Of a DNA stretch of 64,000 nt, positions 34,827 to 43,651 are shown in pieces. A program made the position numbers and the translations under genes. The first letter of the stretch is position 1. Each line of letters starts with the position of its first letter. This stretch comes from Komagataeibacter xylinus (GTDB taxonomy: Bacteria; Pseudomonadota; Alphaproteobacteria; Acetobacterales; Acetobacteraceae). Under the pieces are notes generated by a model. It made no database searches, was not told the origin of the DNA, and was given only the letters and a program-made list of their open reading frames with translations. The stretch lies in contig NZ_CP041348.1 of the NCBI RefSeq assembly GCF_009834365.1, forward strand, positions 1,766,001 to 1,830,000. Direction: 5' to 3'.

Positions 34827-36863
34827 TACGTCGAGGTTATCGACCTGATTGGCGTGTTCCTGAATGAAGCGGAAGCGCAGTTCCGCCTTGCGGCCCATCA
34901 GGTGCTCCACGCGCTCGAGCGTAAACGCCCGGTCCTCGGGTGGGGTGATGACCTTGAGCAGCGTGCGGTGCTTGGGGTCCATGGTGGTCTGCTTGAGGTC
35001 GGCAGGCGGCATTTCACCTAAGCCCTTGAAGCGCGAGACCTCGACCTTGCTGTTGGGCTTGAACACCTTCTTCAGCTTGCGCTCGCGGTCAGCGTCATCC
35101 ATGGCGTAAACGCTCTTGCTGCCCTGTGTCAGGCGATAGAGCGGCGGCTGGGCCAGGTACAGATGCCCGCCCCGGATCAGGCCGGGCAGTTCGCGGTAGA
35201 AGAATGTCATGAGGAGGGAGGCGATATGCGCGCCATCCACATCGGCATCGGTCATGATGATGATGCGGCCATAGCGCAGCTTGCTGGCATCAAAGCGCTC
35301 GCCCGTGCCGCAGCCCAATGCCTCGACAAGGTCGCGCAGTTCCTGGTTGCCGCGCAGTTTTTCATTCGAGGCGCTGGCTACGTTCAGGATCTTGCCGCGT
35401 AGTGGCAGCACGGCCTGTGTTTCACGGTTGCGGGCCTGCTTGGCCGATCCACCCGCCGAATCGCCCTCGACCAGAAAGATTTCGGTCTCGGCTGCGTTCT
35501 CGCGGGTGCAGTCGGTCAGCTTGCCAGGCAGGCGCAGGCGGCGGGTGGCACTTTTGCGCGGTGTATCCTTCTGCTCCTTGCGGCGCAGGCGTTCTTCGGC
35601 GCGTTCCACCACAAAGGCCAGCAGGTTATCGGCCTGTGGCGGGTTGCCCGCCAGCCAGTGGTCGAAGCGGTCACGCAGCGCGGTCTCGACAAGCTTGCTG
35701 GCCTCGCCGCTGGTCAGCTTCTCCTTGGTCTGGCCCTGAAACTGCGGGTCGCGGATGAATACCGACAGCTTGGCGGCAATGCAGCCCATGATGTCATCGG
35801 CGGTGATGTTGGCCGCACGCTTGTTGGCACGCTGCTCGCCCCAGTTGCGCAGGCCCTTGACCAGCGCGTTGCGGAACCCGGTCTCGTGTGTGCCGCCATT
35901 GGGGGTGGGAATGGTGTTGCAATACGACGCCAGCGCCGAGGTGCCCTGCTCAAGGAAGGCGATGGCCCATTCCATGCGCCCCGTATCCGCGCCATCGGGG
36001 CCGGTGGGCAGGTCGGCGTCACCGGCCCATAGATCGGTCAGCAGGGCGGCTTTTTCGCCCAGTTCATCGCGCAGGCTGTCAGCCAGACCGCCGGGGAAGT
36101 GCAGCACCGCCTCGGCAGGGATGTCATGGTCCTTGATCAGTGCCGGGTCGCACGACCAGCGGATGGTGACGCCACGGAACAGGAACGCCTTGGAGCGGCA
36201 CAGCCGGTACAGCCGCGCGGGCGAAAAATGCAGGCGCCCGAAAATCTCGGGGTCGGGCGTGAAACGGATCTGGGTGCCGCGCCGGTTATTGACCGGGCCA
36301 ATTTTTTCCACGCCCGCCAGCGGGCGACCACGCTCATAGACCTGCCGCCACAGGGCGCGGTCGCGCGCGATTTCCACTTCCATGCGCGATGCCAGCGCGT
36401 TGACGACCGACGAGCCAACCCCGTGCAGCCCGCCCGAAGTGGCATAAGCCTTGCCCGAGAACTTGCCACCCGCATGCAGCGTGGTCAGGATCACTTCAAG
36501 CGCCGAGCGATCGGGAAAGCGCGGATGCGCATCGACCGGAATGCCGCGCCCGTTATCACGGATGGTCAGGTAGTCACCGGCCTCGAGTGTGACATCGATG
36601 GTGGTGGCGTGACCGGCTACGGCCTCATCCATCGCGTTATCGAGAATTTCGGAGGCGAGGTGATGATACGCCGTCTCGTCCGTGCCGCCGATATACATGC
36701 CCGGCCGCCGCCGCACGGGTTCGAGTCCTTCGAGCACCTCGATGGCGCTGGCGTCATAGGAATCGGGACCGTTTTTTGCGGGGTCTGGCATGGCGGCGGG
36801 GGTAACCTTGTGTGGAGTGGGCCGGGCAGGCGGCGCAGGCGTGGAAAAAAGATCGTCGTTCAT
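34824..36863 (-). CDS. parE: DNA topoisomerase IV subunit B
   Basis: 679 residues. GHKL ATPase: IEVLEGLEPVRRRPGMYIG, EILDNAMDEAVAGHA, DNGRGIPVD, GGLHGVGSSVVNAL. TOPRIM domain: EIFLVEGDSAGGSAKQARN and MTDADVDGAHIASLL. C-terminal FKGLGEMPPADL matches type IIA B subunits. Length and the short C-terminus fit ParE rather than GyrB (about 800). ParE decatenates daughter chromosomes with ParC, which is not in the window. The N-terminal 35 residues are a Pro/Ala-rich extension. Confidence 0.95.
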   Translation of the reverse strand: MNDDLFSTPAPPARPTPHKVTPAAMPDPAKNGPDSYDASAIEVLEGLEPVRRRPGMYIGGTDETAYHHLASEILDNAMDEAVAGHATTIDVTLEAGDYLTIRDNGRGIPVDAHPRFPDRSALEVILTTLHAGGKFSGKAYATSGGLHGVGSSVVNALASRMEVEIARDRALWRQVYERGRPLAGVEKIGPVNNRRGTQIRFTPDPEIFGRLHFSPARLYRLCRSKAFLFRGVTIRWSCDPALIKDHDIPAEAVLHFPGGLADSLRDELGEKAALLTDLWAGDADLPTGPDGADTGRMEWAIAFLEQGTSALASYCNTIPTPNGGTHETGFRNALVKGLRNWGEQRANKRAANITADDIMGCIAAKLSVFIRDPQFQGQTKEKLTSGEASKLVETALRDRFDHWLAGNPPQADNLLAFVVERAEERLRRKEQKDTPRKSATRRLRLPGKLTDCTRENAAETEIFLVEGDSAGGSAKQARNRETQAVLPLRGKILNVASASNEKLRGNQELRDLVEALGCGTGERFDASKLRYGRIIIMTDADVDGAHIASLLMTFFYRELPGLIRGGHLYLAQPPLYRLTQGSKSVYAMDDADRERKLKKVFKPNSKVEVSRFKGLGEMPPADLKQTTMDPKHRTLLKVITPPEDRAFTLERVEHLMGRKAELRFRFIQEHANQVDNLDV

Positions 36864-36930
36864 GAAGCGTTCTTTGTTCTGTCAGGTCACGTCCTGTCAA
36901 GCTGCGCGGCCTGTCTCCTTGCGCCGACTA

Positions 36931-36981
36931 TGCCCGCACTTGCGGGCATGAAAAAGGCCGGACAAAGCCCGGCCCCGATTT
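36931..36981 (-). terminator. Double hairpin terminator
   Basis: GGCCGG (36956-36961) pairs with CCGGCC (36969-36974); on the minus strand it is followed by TTTTTC, ending the secreted-protein gene that stops at 37014. A second perfect palindrome TGCCCGC-ACTT-GCGGGCA (36931-36948) lies next to it. Confidence 0.8.
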
Positions 36982-37013
36982 TTCTTTACTCTTTGCGCGC
37001 AGGCTGGCGCGGA

Positions 37014-37550
37014 TCAGCTGCGCACCGTGCGGCGCGCGGGCGTGCGCGGGCGGGCAGGAGCTGCGGCCGGGCGGTTGGGGGCCGTGCAGGTCAGGTATGA
37101 GGCAGGCTGGATGATGTCCTTGGCCTGGGCGTAGTTTGACAGGTCAGCCGTGCTTTCAAGCTCCTGCACTTCATCGAACATGGAAACATGCTGCTGGCAG
37201 AACGCCGTGCCCGCCTGCAGGCCGCGCTCGGACTGCACGTTGGCGAGCTGCGTGATGTAGTCATCATGCTGGCGCTGGGCGTTGCGGCCATAGGTGGTGG
37301 AAAAATACCCGTTGAGCACATGCTCCTCGGCCGCGAGCTTGCTGCGGAATTTGCCGACAAAGTTGTTGTACTTGTCCTGCGCGCCACAGGACAGCGCGGT
37401 GACCATGAGCTGGCTCTTCAGGCCCTGCACGTCAAACGCCTCATGCGCGGGCGAGGGGGAGCACGGACCGGCAGCCAGTGCCTGCCCGCCATTAACCAGC
37501 CCCACAAGGGCAAGAGCTGCAGCGCCAGCGCGCCAGATCGACATGGACAT
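37014..37550 (-). CDS. Secreted hypothetical protein
   Basis: 178 residues. Signal peptide MSMSIWRAGAAALALVGLVNGG with QALA-AG cleavage. The mature part is helical, with four conserved-looking Cys (GPCSPS, ALSCGAQ, AFCQQH, LTCTAP) that could form two disulfides, and a core ALSCGAQDKYNNFVGKFR. I recall similar exported proteins of unknown function in Acetobacteraceae and related groups. The C-terminal 25 residues are Arg/Pro/Ala-rich. GGAG ten bases before the ATG at 37548-37550 supports the start. No operon partner is visible. Confidence 0.8.
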   Translation of the reverse strand: MSMSIWRAGAAALALVGLVNGGQALAAGPCSPSPAHEAFDVQGLKSQLMVTALSCGAQDKYNNFVGKFRSKLAAEEHVLNGYFSTTYGRNAQRQHDDYITQLANVQSERGLQAGTAFCQQHVSMFDEVQELESTADLSNYAQAKDIIQPASYLTCTAPNRPAAAPARPRTPARRTVRS

Positions 37551-37929
37551 CAGGACGGGTTCTCCAGAGATAGTGGGGCGGTTGCCAATGGGGGTAATGC
37601 ACGGACCCCGCATATTCCGGCACGATGAAATCCGGATCAGGTCTATAGCGCAAACATGCTGCGGCCAAAAGGGCGCGCGGCAGACCCGCGTTCAAAAAGA
37701 TGCGTTATGAATGCACGATGGGATGACAGCGCCCCGTGGGCCGGGTATGCCACACGGGCAGGGCGTGCATGCCTGTGCAAAAGCAACAGGTGGGGCTTTT
37801 CCGCCTTGGTGCGTTGTTCTACAGCGTATGCCACGGTGGTTGGCCGGTGCGCCAATCCTGACCGTTACGGGGCGGCGCAGGCGCAATGGTCCTTAACGGG
37901 TGATGTATCAAACACAGCGGAGCTGACGA
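37551..37929 (+). other. 379-base intergenic region, divergent promoters
   Basis: No gene that I can support. It must hold the promoters of the secreted-protein gene on the left and the lipoprotein gene on the right. On the minus strand a TATAGA (about 37637-37642) with a TTTGGC 16 bases upstream is a weak promoter candidate. Short frames on both strands here have atypical composition and no ribosome sites. Confidence 0.4.
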
Positions 37930-38376
37930 GTGCGACTGCGACTGTCTGCAATCATGATGACGACGGGCATTCTGCTCGCCGGATGTGACAACAAACCGGC
38001 GGTGAACCTTGGTGGCATCACCGGAACCCCCAATCCCTATAACTACATGAAGGCCTCCGGCCAGTGCCAGGTGGGCAGCCTTGCCGATGCGGGCAAGAAC
38101 ACGAAATCCACTACCATGCAGGTGCGTAGCGATGATGGTTACTGCGCCATCGAGACGCGGGCCTCGGCAGGGCATCCCTATGCCTCGTTTGGCGTCTCTC
38201 CGGCGCCCGATCACGGCAAGGTGTTCATCTATAATTATAATGATCACACTTATGTGACGTACACGGCCAACACCGCCTATTCCGGCCCGGACAAGTTCCG
38301 TGTCGTGCTGATTCCCGGTGGGGACAAGCCGCGTGAATATATGGACGTGACCACCACCGTTACCGCCGCGAAGTAA
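37930..38376 (+). CDS. Lipoprotein with Ig-like/beta-sandwich domain, unknown function
   Basis: 148 residues from a GTG, with GGAG seven bases upstream. The lipobox LLAGC (Cys19) is clear. The C-terminal half has alternating beta strands and a segment YVTYTANTAYSGPDKFRVVL that resembles the repeated strand pattern of bacterial Ig-like/cadherin-like domains. Two further Cys (QCQVG and YCAIET) may pair. It stands alone; the rrf2 gene converges from the right. Probably an envelope protein; no function can be assigned. Confidence 0.75.
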   Translation: MRLRLSAIMMTTGILLAGCDNKPAVNLGGITGTPNPYNYMKASGQCQVGSLADAGKNTKSTTMQVRSDDGYCAIETRASAGHPYASFGVSPAPDHGKVFIYNYNDHTYVTYTANTAYSGPDKFRVVLIPGGDKPREYMDVTTTVTAAK

Positions 38377-38425
38377 CCCGGCGGCTTACCGGCCCTGCTC
38401 CGGCAGGGCTGGCAGGCGGGTCAGA

Positions 38426-38872
38426 TCAGATCGAAAACGTGATCGGCTCGGGCAGCGGGCGGCGCATGCCCGCATGCTCGGCCCGGCGCACGAGGTCATC
38501 AAGGCTGATCTTGCGGCACTGTTCATCGATCATCGTATCGAATTCCTGCCAGCACGGCTCGACAACCTTCTGGAACAGCCCGCCAATGGGGCCGTCATCC
38601 GTATTGTCCTCTGCCGTGATGACCGCAAGAATATCCGCCAGCAGGATGTCACGCCGCGGCCGGCCCAGGCGGTAGCCGCCACGGGGGCCGCGCACGCTTT
38701 CCAGCAGGCCCGAGCGTGACAGGGTCTGGAGCAGCGGCTCGATCCCGCGCCGGGCCAGGCCCGCGCGCTCGGCGATGTCGGCCGCGCTGATGGTGCCGTT
38801 CCGCCCCGCGTGAAAGGCCACGTCAAGCATGATCAGTATGGCGATCATGGTCCTGTCACGCCGCAGCAGCAT
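38426..38872 (-). CDS. Rrf2-family transcriptional regulator
   Basis: 148 residues. Winged-helix DNA-binding domain 1-75: RDRTMIAILIMLDVAFHAG, IAERAGLARRGIEPLLQTLS, RGPRGGYRLGRP. Only two Cys follow (107, 119), spaced wider than the three-Cys Fe-S site of IscR, so it is not a canonical IscR. Divergent pairing with cysK suggests control of cysteine synthesis, as known for CymR-type Rrf2 proteins (inference). GAGG nine bases before the ATG at 38870-38872 sets the start; the upstream open frame overlaps cysK. Confidence 0.88.
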   Translation of the reverse strand: MLLRRDRTMIAILIMLDVAFHAGRNGTISAADIAERAGLARRGIEPLLQTLSRSGLLESVRGPRGGYRLGRPRRDILLADILAVITAEDNTDDGPIGGLFQKVVEPCWQEFDTMIDEQCRKISLDDLVRRAEHAGMRRPLPEPITFSI

Positions 38873-38917
38873 ATCGTTCAGCCTCGCCTTGCCTGGATGA
38901 AAAAACCGGTTTCCCCT

Positions 38918-38931
38918 ATTTACCAGTAATT
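38918..38931. promoter_or_regulatory. Possible Rrf2 operator, near-palindrome
   Basis: ATTTACCAGTAATT, an imperfect 14-bp inverted repeat (TTAC-CA-GTAA core) in the 153-base rrf2/cysK divergent region, where an Rrf2 dimer could bind to control both genes. One copy only. Confidence 0.35.
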
Positions 38932-39025
38932 TGCTGATTGTTCCACGCTTCTGTTCAGGAGGATGGTGGATTATGTCAGACTGCACGCGTGAATAGGCCA
39001 TTGCCGCACCAAGGAGTGATACCGG

Positions 39026-40015
39026 ATGACGAAAACCACCCCGCCCGATCGCACGTACGGTTTTGCCGCCCCGCGCGGGCGGATATACGACTCCATTGTC
39101 GAGACCGTGGGGGGTACGCCGCTCGTGGCGCTGCCGCATCTGACCCGCGAGGATGGTCTGGCCGCCCGCGTGCTGATGAAGCTGGAGTTCTTCAATCCGC
39201 TCGCCTCGGTGAAGGATCGCATCGGTGCTGCCATGATCGAGGATGCCGAGGCACGCGGCGAGATCCATCCTGGCAAGACCACGCTGGTGGAACCGACTTC
39301 GGGCAATACCGGCATTTCGCTGGCTTTTGTGGCGGCCGCACGGGGCTACAGGCTGATCGTGACCATGCCGGAGGGGGCCTCGATCGAGCGGCGCAAGATG
39401 CTGCGCCTGCTTGATGCCCAGCTTGAACTTACCCCCTCGCGCCTGGGCATGGCGGGCGCCATCGCGCGGGCTGAGGAAATCCTGCAAAAAACCCCCAATG
39501 CGTGGATGCCGCGCCAGTTCGACAACCCCGCCAACCCCGAAGTTCATGCCGCCACCACGGCGGAGGAAATCTGGGTTGATACGGCAGGCACGGTTGACAT
39601 TGTGGTGGCGGGCTTAGGCACGGGCGGCACGGCAAGCGGCATTGCCCACGGGCTCAGGTCCCGCAAGTCCGGCATCGAGGTCTATGGCGTGGAGCCGATG
39701 GAAAGCGCCATTCTCAATGGTGATGAGCCGGGGCCGCATGGCATTCAGGGAATCGGGCCGGGCTTCTGCCCCCGCACGCTCGACCTTGCGGCGCTGGCGG
39801 GCGTGCTGCCGGTATCGGAGCGCGAGGCCATCGCCGCCGCCCGCCGCTGCGCGCGGCTGGACGGGGTGCCGGTGGGCATCTCATCGGGTGCGGCCCTGCA
39901 TGCGGCCATACAGCTTGCGGGGCGGCCCGAGAACGCAGGGAAGACCATCGTCACCATCGCGCCTTCCTTTGCCGAGCGCTACCTGTCTACCTCCCTGTTT
40001 ACCGGGCTGGTCTAG
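39026..40015 (+). CDS. cysK: Cysteine synthase A
   Basis: 329 residues. It converts O-acetylserine plus sulfide to cysteine with PLP. The PLP lysine is Lys63 (EFFNPLASVKDRIG), substrate loop PTSGNTGISLAFVAA, phosphate loop GLGTGGTASGIAHG, and late SSGAALHAA. It is divergent from the Rrf2 regulator gene 153 bases away, which probably controls it. The end is followed by copy 5 of the repeat and a bidirectional terminator. Confidence 0.95.
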   Translation: MTKTTPPDRTYGFAAPRGRIYDSIVETVGGTPLVALPHLTREDGLAARVLMKLEFFNPLASVKDRIGAAMIEDAEARGEIHPGKTTLVEPTSGNTGISLAFVAAARGYRLIVTMPEGASIERRKMLRLLDAQLELTPSRLGMAGAIARAEEILQKTPNAWMPRQFDNPANPEVHAATTAEEIWVDTAGTVDIVVAGLGTGGTASGIAHGLRSRKSGIEVYGVEPMESAILNGDEPGPHGIQGIGPGFCPRTLDLAALAGVLPVSEREAIAAARRCARLDGVPVGISSGAALHAAIQLAGRPENAGKTIVTIAPSFAERYLSTSLFTGLV

Positions 40016-40019
40016 ACCT

Positions 40020-40056
40020 TCAGAATGCCGCCTTTCTGAAAGAAGGCGGCATCCCG
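40020..40056 (+). repeat. Intergenic palindromic element, copy 5 (short)
   Basis: TGCCGCCTTTCTGAAAGAAGGCGGCA core, a good inverted repeat, but the AAAAGCTT and AAAACTTTTATT arms are missing. It lies between the convergent ends of cysK and the OmpA-family gene. Confidence 0.65.
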
Positions 40057-40070
40057 GCAGCACCATATGG

Positions 40071-40102
40071 AAAAAGCGGCTCCCTTGCGGTGCCGCTTTT
40101 TT
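40071..40102. terminator. Bidirectional rho-independent terminator
   Basis: AAAGCGGC pairs with GCCGCTTT with an 11-base loop and a T run on the plus strand and a T run (complement of AAAAA) on the minus strand. It serves cysK and the OmpA-family gene. Confidence 0.85.
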
Positions 40103-40132
40103 CTTTTCCATGTCCAGATGTGGAACGGGCAA

Positions 40133-41278
40133 TCAGTGCAGGATGATCTCCACCCGGCGGTTCTGGGCCTCGCGCGTGTTGGCAGCGGTCTGAACCAGCG
40201 GGTTGCCATCGCCATAGCCATGAATATCGATGGCGGGGCCGGGCACACCGTCACGCACCAGTTCGGCCTTGATGACCTGCGCGCGCTTGAGCGAGAGGGC
40301 CTGATTATACTTTTCGCCCTGCGGGCCGGGATGGGCCGCCGAGTTGTCGGTATAGCCATTGACCTCGATGCGCGTGGTCTGCGTGTTGGTCGAGGCCTGC
40401 GCCGCGACGGCCACGATGGAGCGGGCGCGGTCGGTCAGGTCGCTGCGGTCCCAGTCAAAGAACACGAGGTAGGTGCGGTTCTCGGCCGGGGCAGGCACGG
40501 CGTTGGTCGAAGGCGGCGGCGGTGGCGGCGGGGCCGGATTGAACTCGTAGCGCAGGCCGAGCATCAGCGAATGGTTGAAGTCGGTGCGGCTGTCACGGTT
40601 GCCGTTGCGAAAGCCGTAATCATTGTTCATGGCCGTAAGCGCGGTCTCGCTGCCCGTCACCACGGAATGGTGCGACTGCGGGCCGAGCATGGTCCAGAAC
40701 CGGTATTCCGCCGTAGCTGAAAGCCCCACGACCCACGGCATGGGGAAGGAGAGGCCGAAGATGCCCTGATAGGCGAAGTTGCCGTAGCTGCCGCTCACGT
40801 GCTGGCTGTAGTTCGCCCCATTCACGTTGCCCGTGATGGTGGTGTTCATGTTCTGCCAGCCATAGCCGATACCCGCGCCAAAATACGGGAACAGCCAGCT
40901 TTTGCCGATATCAAGGTCGAACAGCGCATTGGCCATCAGCCCCGATTCCTGCTGTCTGCCATCGGCGCGGGCGTGATAGGCGGCATTGCCGCCCACGGTT
41001 TTCAGGTCGTTGTTGCGATAATGGCCCTCAAGCTCCACGCGGAAGCCATTGCCAAGCCCCCAGCCAATCGCGCCGAGGCCAATGGCGCCGGTGCGAAACT
41101 GATCACGTGCCGAAGAATTCCGTATGACCTGGCCCTGGTTGAAGGTCGCGCCACCTTCACCGCTCATATACAGGCCCTGGACAGGCTGGGCGAATACAGG
41201 AGCGGAGACCAGCACGGAGCCCAGGGTAACCGAGGCAGCCAATAAAGACCCTGCAAGCAATCCGTACCGCAGATTCAT
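40133..41278 (-). CDS. OmpA-family outer membrane protein
   Basis: 381 residues. A signal peptide (basic MNLRYG, hydrophobic core, APVFAQ cleavage near 30) precedes an eight-strand-type porin barrel (about 35-245) rich in Asn/Gly/aromatic strands. A Pro-rich hinge (PAPPPPPPPST) leads to an OmpA-like peptidoglycan-binding domain (about 265-381) with VNGYTDNSAAHPGPQGEKYN, LSLKRAQVIKAEL and NRRVEIIL. It anchors the outer membrane to peptidoglycan. AGGGAG nine bases before the ATG at 41276-41278 sets the start. Confidence 0.93.
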   Translation of the reverse strand: MNLRYGLLAGSLLAASVTLGSVLVSAPVFAQPVQGLYMSGEGGATFNQGQVIRNSSARDQFRTGAIGLGAIGWGLGNGFRVELEGHYRNNDLKTVGGNAAYHARADGRQQESGLMANALFDLDIGKSWLFPYFGAGIGYGWQNMNTTITGNVNGANYSQHVSGSYGNFAYQGIFGLSFPMPWVVGLSATAEYRFWTMLGPQSHHSVVTGSETALTAMNNDYGFRNGNRDSRTDFNHSLMLGLRYEFNPAPPPPPPPSTNAVPAPAENRTYLVFFDWDRSDLTDRARSIVAVAAQASTNTQTTRIEVNGYTDNSAAHPGPQGEKYNQALSLKRAQVIKAELVRDGVPGPAIDIHGYGDGNPLVQTAANTREAQNRRVEIILH

Positions 41279-41526
41279 ACTCTTTTTCTCCCTTCGACGG
41301 GCCTCTTCCGGCATATAGGCCCGGTCGGGTGCACGTGCCATATTCCCTGGACTGATCAGCATCCGCATTCTTTTGCTGAAAGAAACCGGCCCTGACAATC
41401 CATTGCCACCACCTTAACCCGCCGCCCGGGTATGTGTGGCCCACTGGCATGGCTGACTGTGTGCCAGATGCCACACCTGCTGGCCGGATCGGTTTCCCTG
41501 CTTTCAAACCCGTGGAATCACGTCTT

Positions 41527-41865
41527 TCATATCAATCTTGCTTCAAACGGCGGCGCCAGATCAGGGGCATCGAATTCAACAACCCACAAGTCGGGGTCGC
41601 GTTCCATCTGCCGTGTGACATAGGCGTCAACACCGGCCTGATCAACATCCGTCTCCCCTGTAGCGCGGAACCATGCCCGGCGTCCATCGGGGGTACGGGT
41701 CTGGGCCAGCACGCACATCCGCCCCCCACGCCCCAGAAGCACGGCCAGCACGCCGCCTGCGTCATCATCGCCATGGTGCAGCACCATGCCCGGATTTCCC
41801 TTCTGTCCAGCCTGGCGCAGCATTGCCCGGACCCACAGGCCGGTTTTCAGGCGGGGTTCATCCAT
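41527..41865 (-). CDS. DUF1491 family protein
   Basis: 112 residues. The pattern MDEPRLKTGLWVRAMLR, GDDDAGGVLAVLLGR, DGRRAWFRATGE and MERDPDLWVVEFD is typical of DUF1491, a small alphaproteobacterial family of unknown function. GGAG precedes the ATG at 41863-41865 by about 12 bases. It is the last gene of the run from gltX, 79 bases after the S41 peptidase stop. Confidence 0.9.
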   Translation of the reverse strand: MDEPRLKTGLWVRAMLRQAGQKGNPGMVLHHGDDDAGGVLAVLLGRGGRMCVLAQTRTPDGRRAWFRATGETDVDQAGVDAYVTRQMERDPDLWVVEFDAPDLAPPFEARLI

Positions 41866-41944
41866 GGGGTCTGATTTCTCCGGTAATGCATAAAAACAGA
41901 GGGTGGCATGCAGGAATAGCACAGTTTGCACCCGCGCGGGCGCC

Positions 41945-43651
41945 TCATCCCCCGTTCGGGGTGGCGGCATCTTCTTCCGGTATGGCCGACAGGGCGGCGC
42001 GGTATTCCTCGGGGTTGTCGAGCAGGGAGTGGGCGGCATCGAGGTCGCTATCGGTGCCGATGGCAGCCGGGCAGGCCTTGCGGATGGCCAGAATGCGCGA
42101 CAGGTCGGCAGGCGAGCGCACCTGGCGTGCCGCCACCACCCACTGCGCGCTGTCGGCCGTGCCTTCAGCCAGGTTCTGCAACTGGCGTTCGAGTTCGCTT
42201 TCGCCCCGGCTGGTGCAGACCTGCGGCATGACGCCAAGCCCCTGCAGCGGCCAGCCCAGGGGCGCGAGCACGCGACTCCATGTTACGAACAGCTCGGCCC
42301 CGTTGGGCATCTGGCCAATGGTCTGCACCAGCCCCTTGCCCAGTGTGGCGCTGCCAATCACCACGCCGCGTTTCTGGTCGGACAGGACGGCGGCGAGAAT
42401 TTCGGCGGCACTCGCAGTCCGGCCATCGACCAGCACGATAATGGGCAGGCCATTGGTCATGTCGCCGCCCTGCACGGCCCAGACATGGTTGGCCTGCGGG
42501 TCGCGCCCCTGCGTAATGGCGGCCACCCCGTGGTCGAGCATGAGGGCAGACGTGGTCACGGCCTGTTGCAGCACGCCGCCCCGGTTGCCGCGCAGGTCGA
42601 GGATCAGGCCCGAAATGCCGGGCACGTTCATGGCCTCGTCGAGATACTGGCTCATTTCCTCCGCCGTGTTGGCGGAGAAGGCGGTGATGTGCAGCACCAC
42701 ATGCTTGCCGCTGGTATAGGCGAACACCGTCTCGGGCGGGGTGGAGGCGCGATGCAGGGTGACAGTGGTCTGCCGCCCTTTCGCTTCCACCGTGATGCGC
42801 ACAAGGCTGCCACCGGGGCCATTGAGCCACGAGGTTACGGTATCGACTGTGTGGGACTCGGTGGAGCGACCATTGACCGCGCGCACGATCTGCCCCGCCG
42901 CCAGGCTGGTGGGCCAGGCCGGGCCGTTGGCATTGACCGCCGTGATCCGGATGGCGTGATGGTCCATCCCCAGCGTCAGCCCGGCCGTGGCCTCGCCGCC
43001 CGTGCGGGTGCTGCGGTCCGATACGGCCGCGCCGGGCGGGATGTAGCGCGAATAGGGATCGAGATGATTGAACAGCTCATCGAAGAAGCCCTGCAGCACC
43101 CCGTCCTGCCCGGTGTTGCGCATGGCGGGCGAGTGCTGCCACGCCACATCGAGAATGCGGGTGATGGCCGCACTCCATCCCGCCACGTCATCGGGTGCGG
43201 GCACAGGCAGGGCGAGCACGGTTTTCTGGGTGGCGGCAAGTTGCAGGAAGCCGTGCTGCTCATCAATGCTGAGCGAGGGATCGAGCGCGCTCAGTCCGTT
43301 CAGGCCCCACAGGGCAAAATCGTGAATTGCATGGTTTTCCAGCGTGCGGGGCTGCAGAAAGGACAGACTCGCCTGCATGACCGATGACAGCACGGCAAGG
43401 TCCATGCCGGGCATATCCGGGTTTTCCATGCTGTCTTCATGCAGCGGCGGCTGGGGCGTGGGCGCGCGCGGGGTGGCGGGCGTGTCATCGGCGCAGGCGG
43501 CGGTGGTCAGCCTGACGATGATGAGCAGCAGGATGAACGTATCACGCGGGAGGTGGCCCAGCGTGAACATGCGCCGCCGCCACGCACCCGCCCCCTCGCC
43601 GCCCAGCCTTATGGGCCGGACGATGATGACGGGAAACAGGGCGCGTTTCAC
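41945..43651 (-). CDS. S41-family (C-terminal processing) peptidase
   Basis: 568 residues from a GTG that overlaps the rnr stop by 4 bases (GTGA). An N-terminal hydrophobic segment (FILLLIIVRLTTAACADD, possible lipobox) marks export. A degenerate PDZ region at about 225-290 (IRITAVNANGPAWPTSLAAG) precedes the S41 core: LILDLRGNRGG, VLVDGRTASAAEILAAVLSD with the catalytic Ser and GKGLVQTIGQM with the catalytic Lys. CtpA-like enzymes cleave periplasmic or tail-tagged proteins. Coupling to RNase R is unusual. An ATG at 43570 is a shorter alternative start. Confidence 0.85.
   Translation of the reverse strand: MKRALFPVIIVRPIRLGGEGAGAWRRRMFTLGHLPRDTFILLLIIVRLTTAACADDTPATPRAPTPQPPLHEDSMENPDMPGMDLAVLSSVMQASLSFLQPRTLENHAIHDFALWGLNGLSALDPSLSIDEQHGFLQLAATQKTVLALPVPAPDDVAGWSAAITRILDVAWQHSPAMRNTGQDGVLQGFFDELFNHLDPYSRYIPPGAAVSDRSTRTGGEATAGLTLGMDHHAIRITAVNANGPAWPTSLAAGQIVRAVNGRSTESHTVDTVTSWLNGPGGSLVRITVEAKGRQTTVTLHRASTPPETVFAYTSGKHVVLHITAFSANTAEEMSQYLDEAMNVPGISGLILDLRGNRGGVLQQAVTTSALMLDHGVAAITQGRDPQANHVWAVQGGDMTNGLPIIVLVDGRTASAAEILAAVLSDQKRGVVIGSATLGKGLVQTIGQMPNGAELFVTWSRVLAPLGWPLQGLGVMPQVCTSRGESELERQLQNLAEGTADSAQWVVAARQVRSPADLSRILAIRKACPAAIGTDSDLDAAHSLLDNPEEYRAALSAIPEEDAATPNGG

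Noticed and set aside
36716..36728. GGGTTCGAGTCC, similar to a tRNA T-loop
   Set aside because: It is inside the parE coding sequence, and no acceptor, D or anticodon arms can be built around it.
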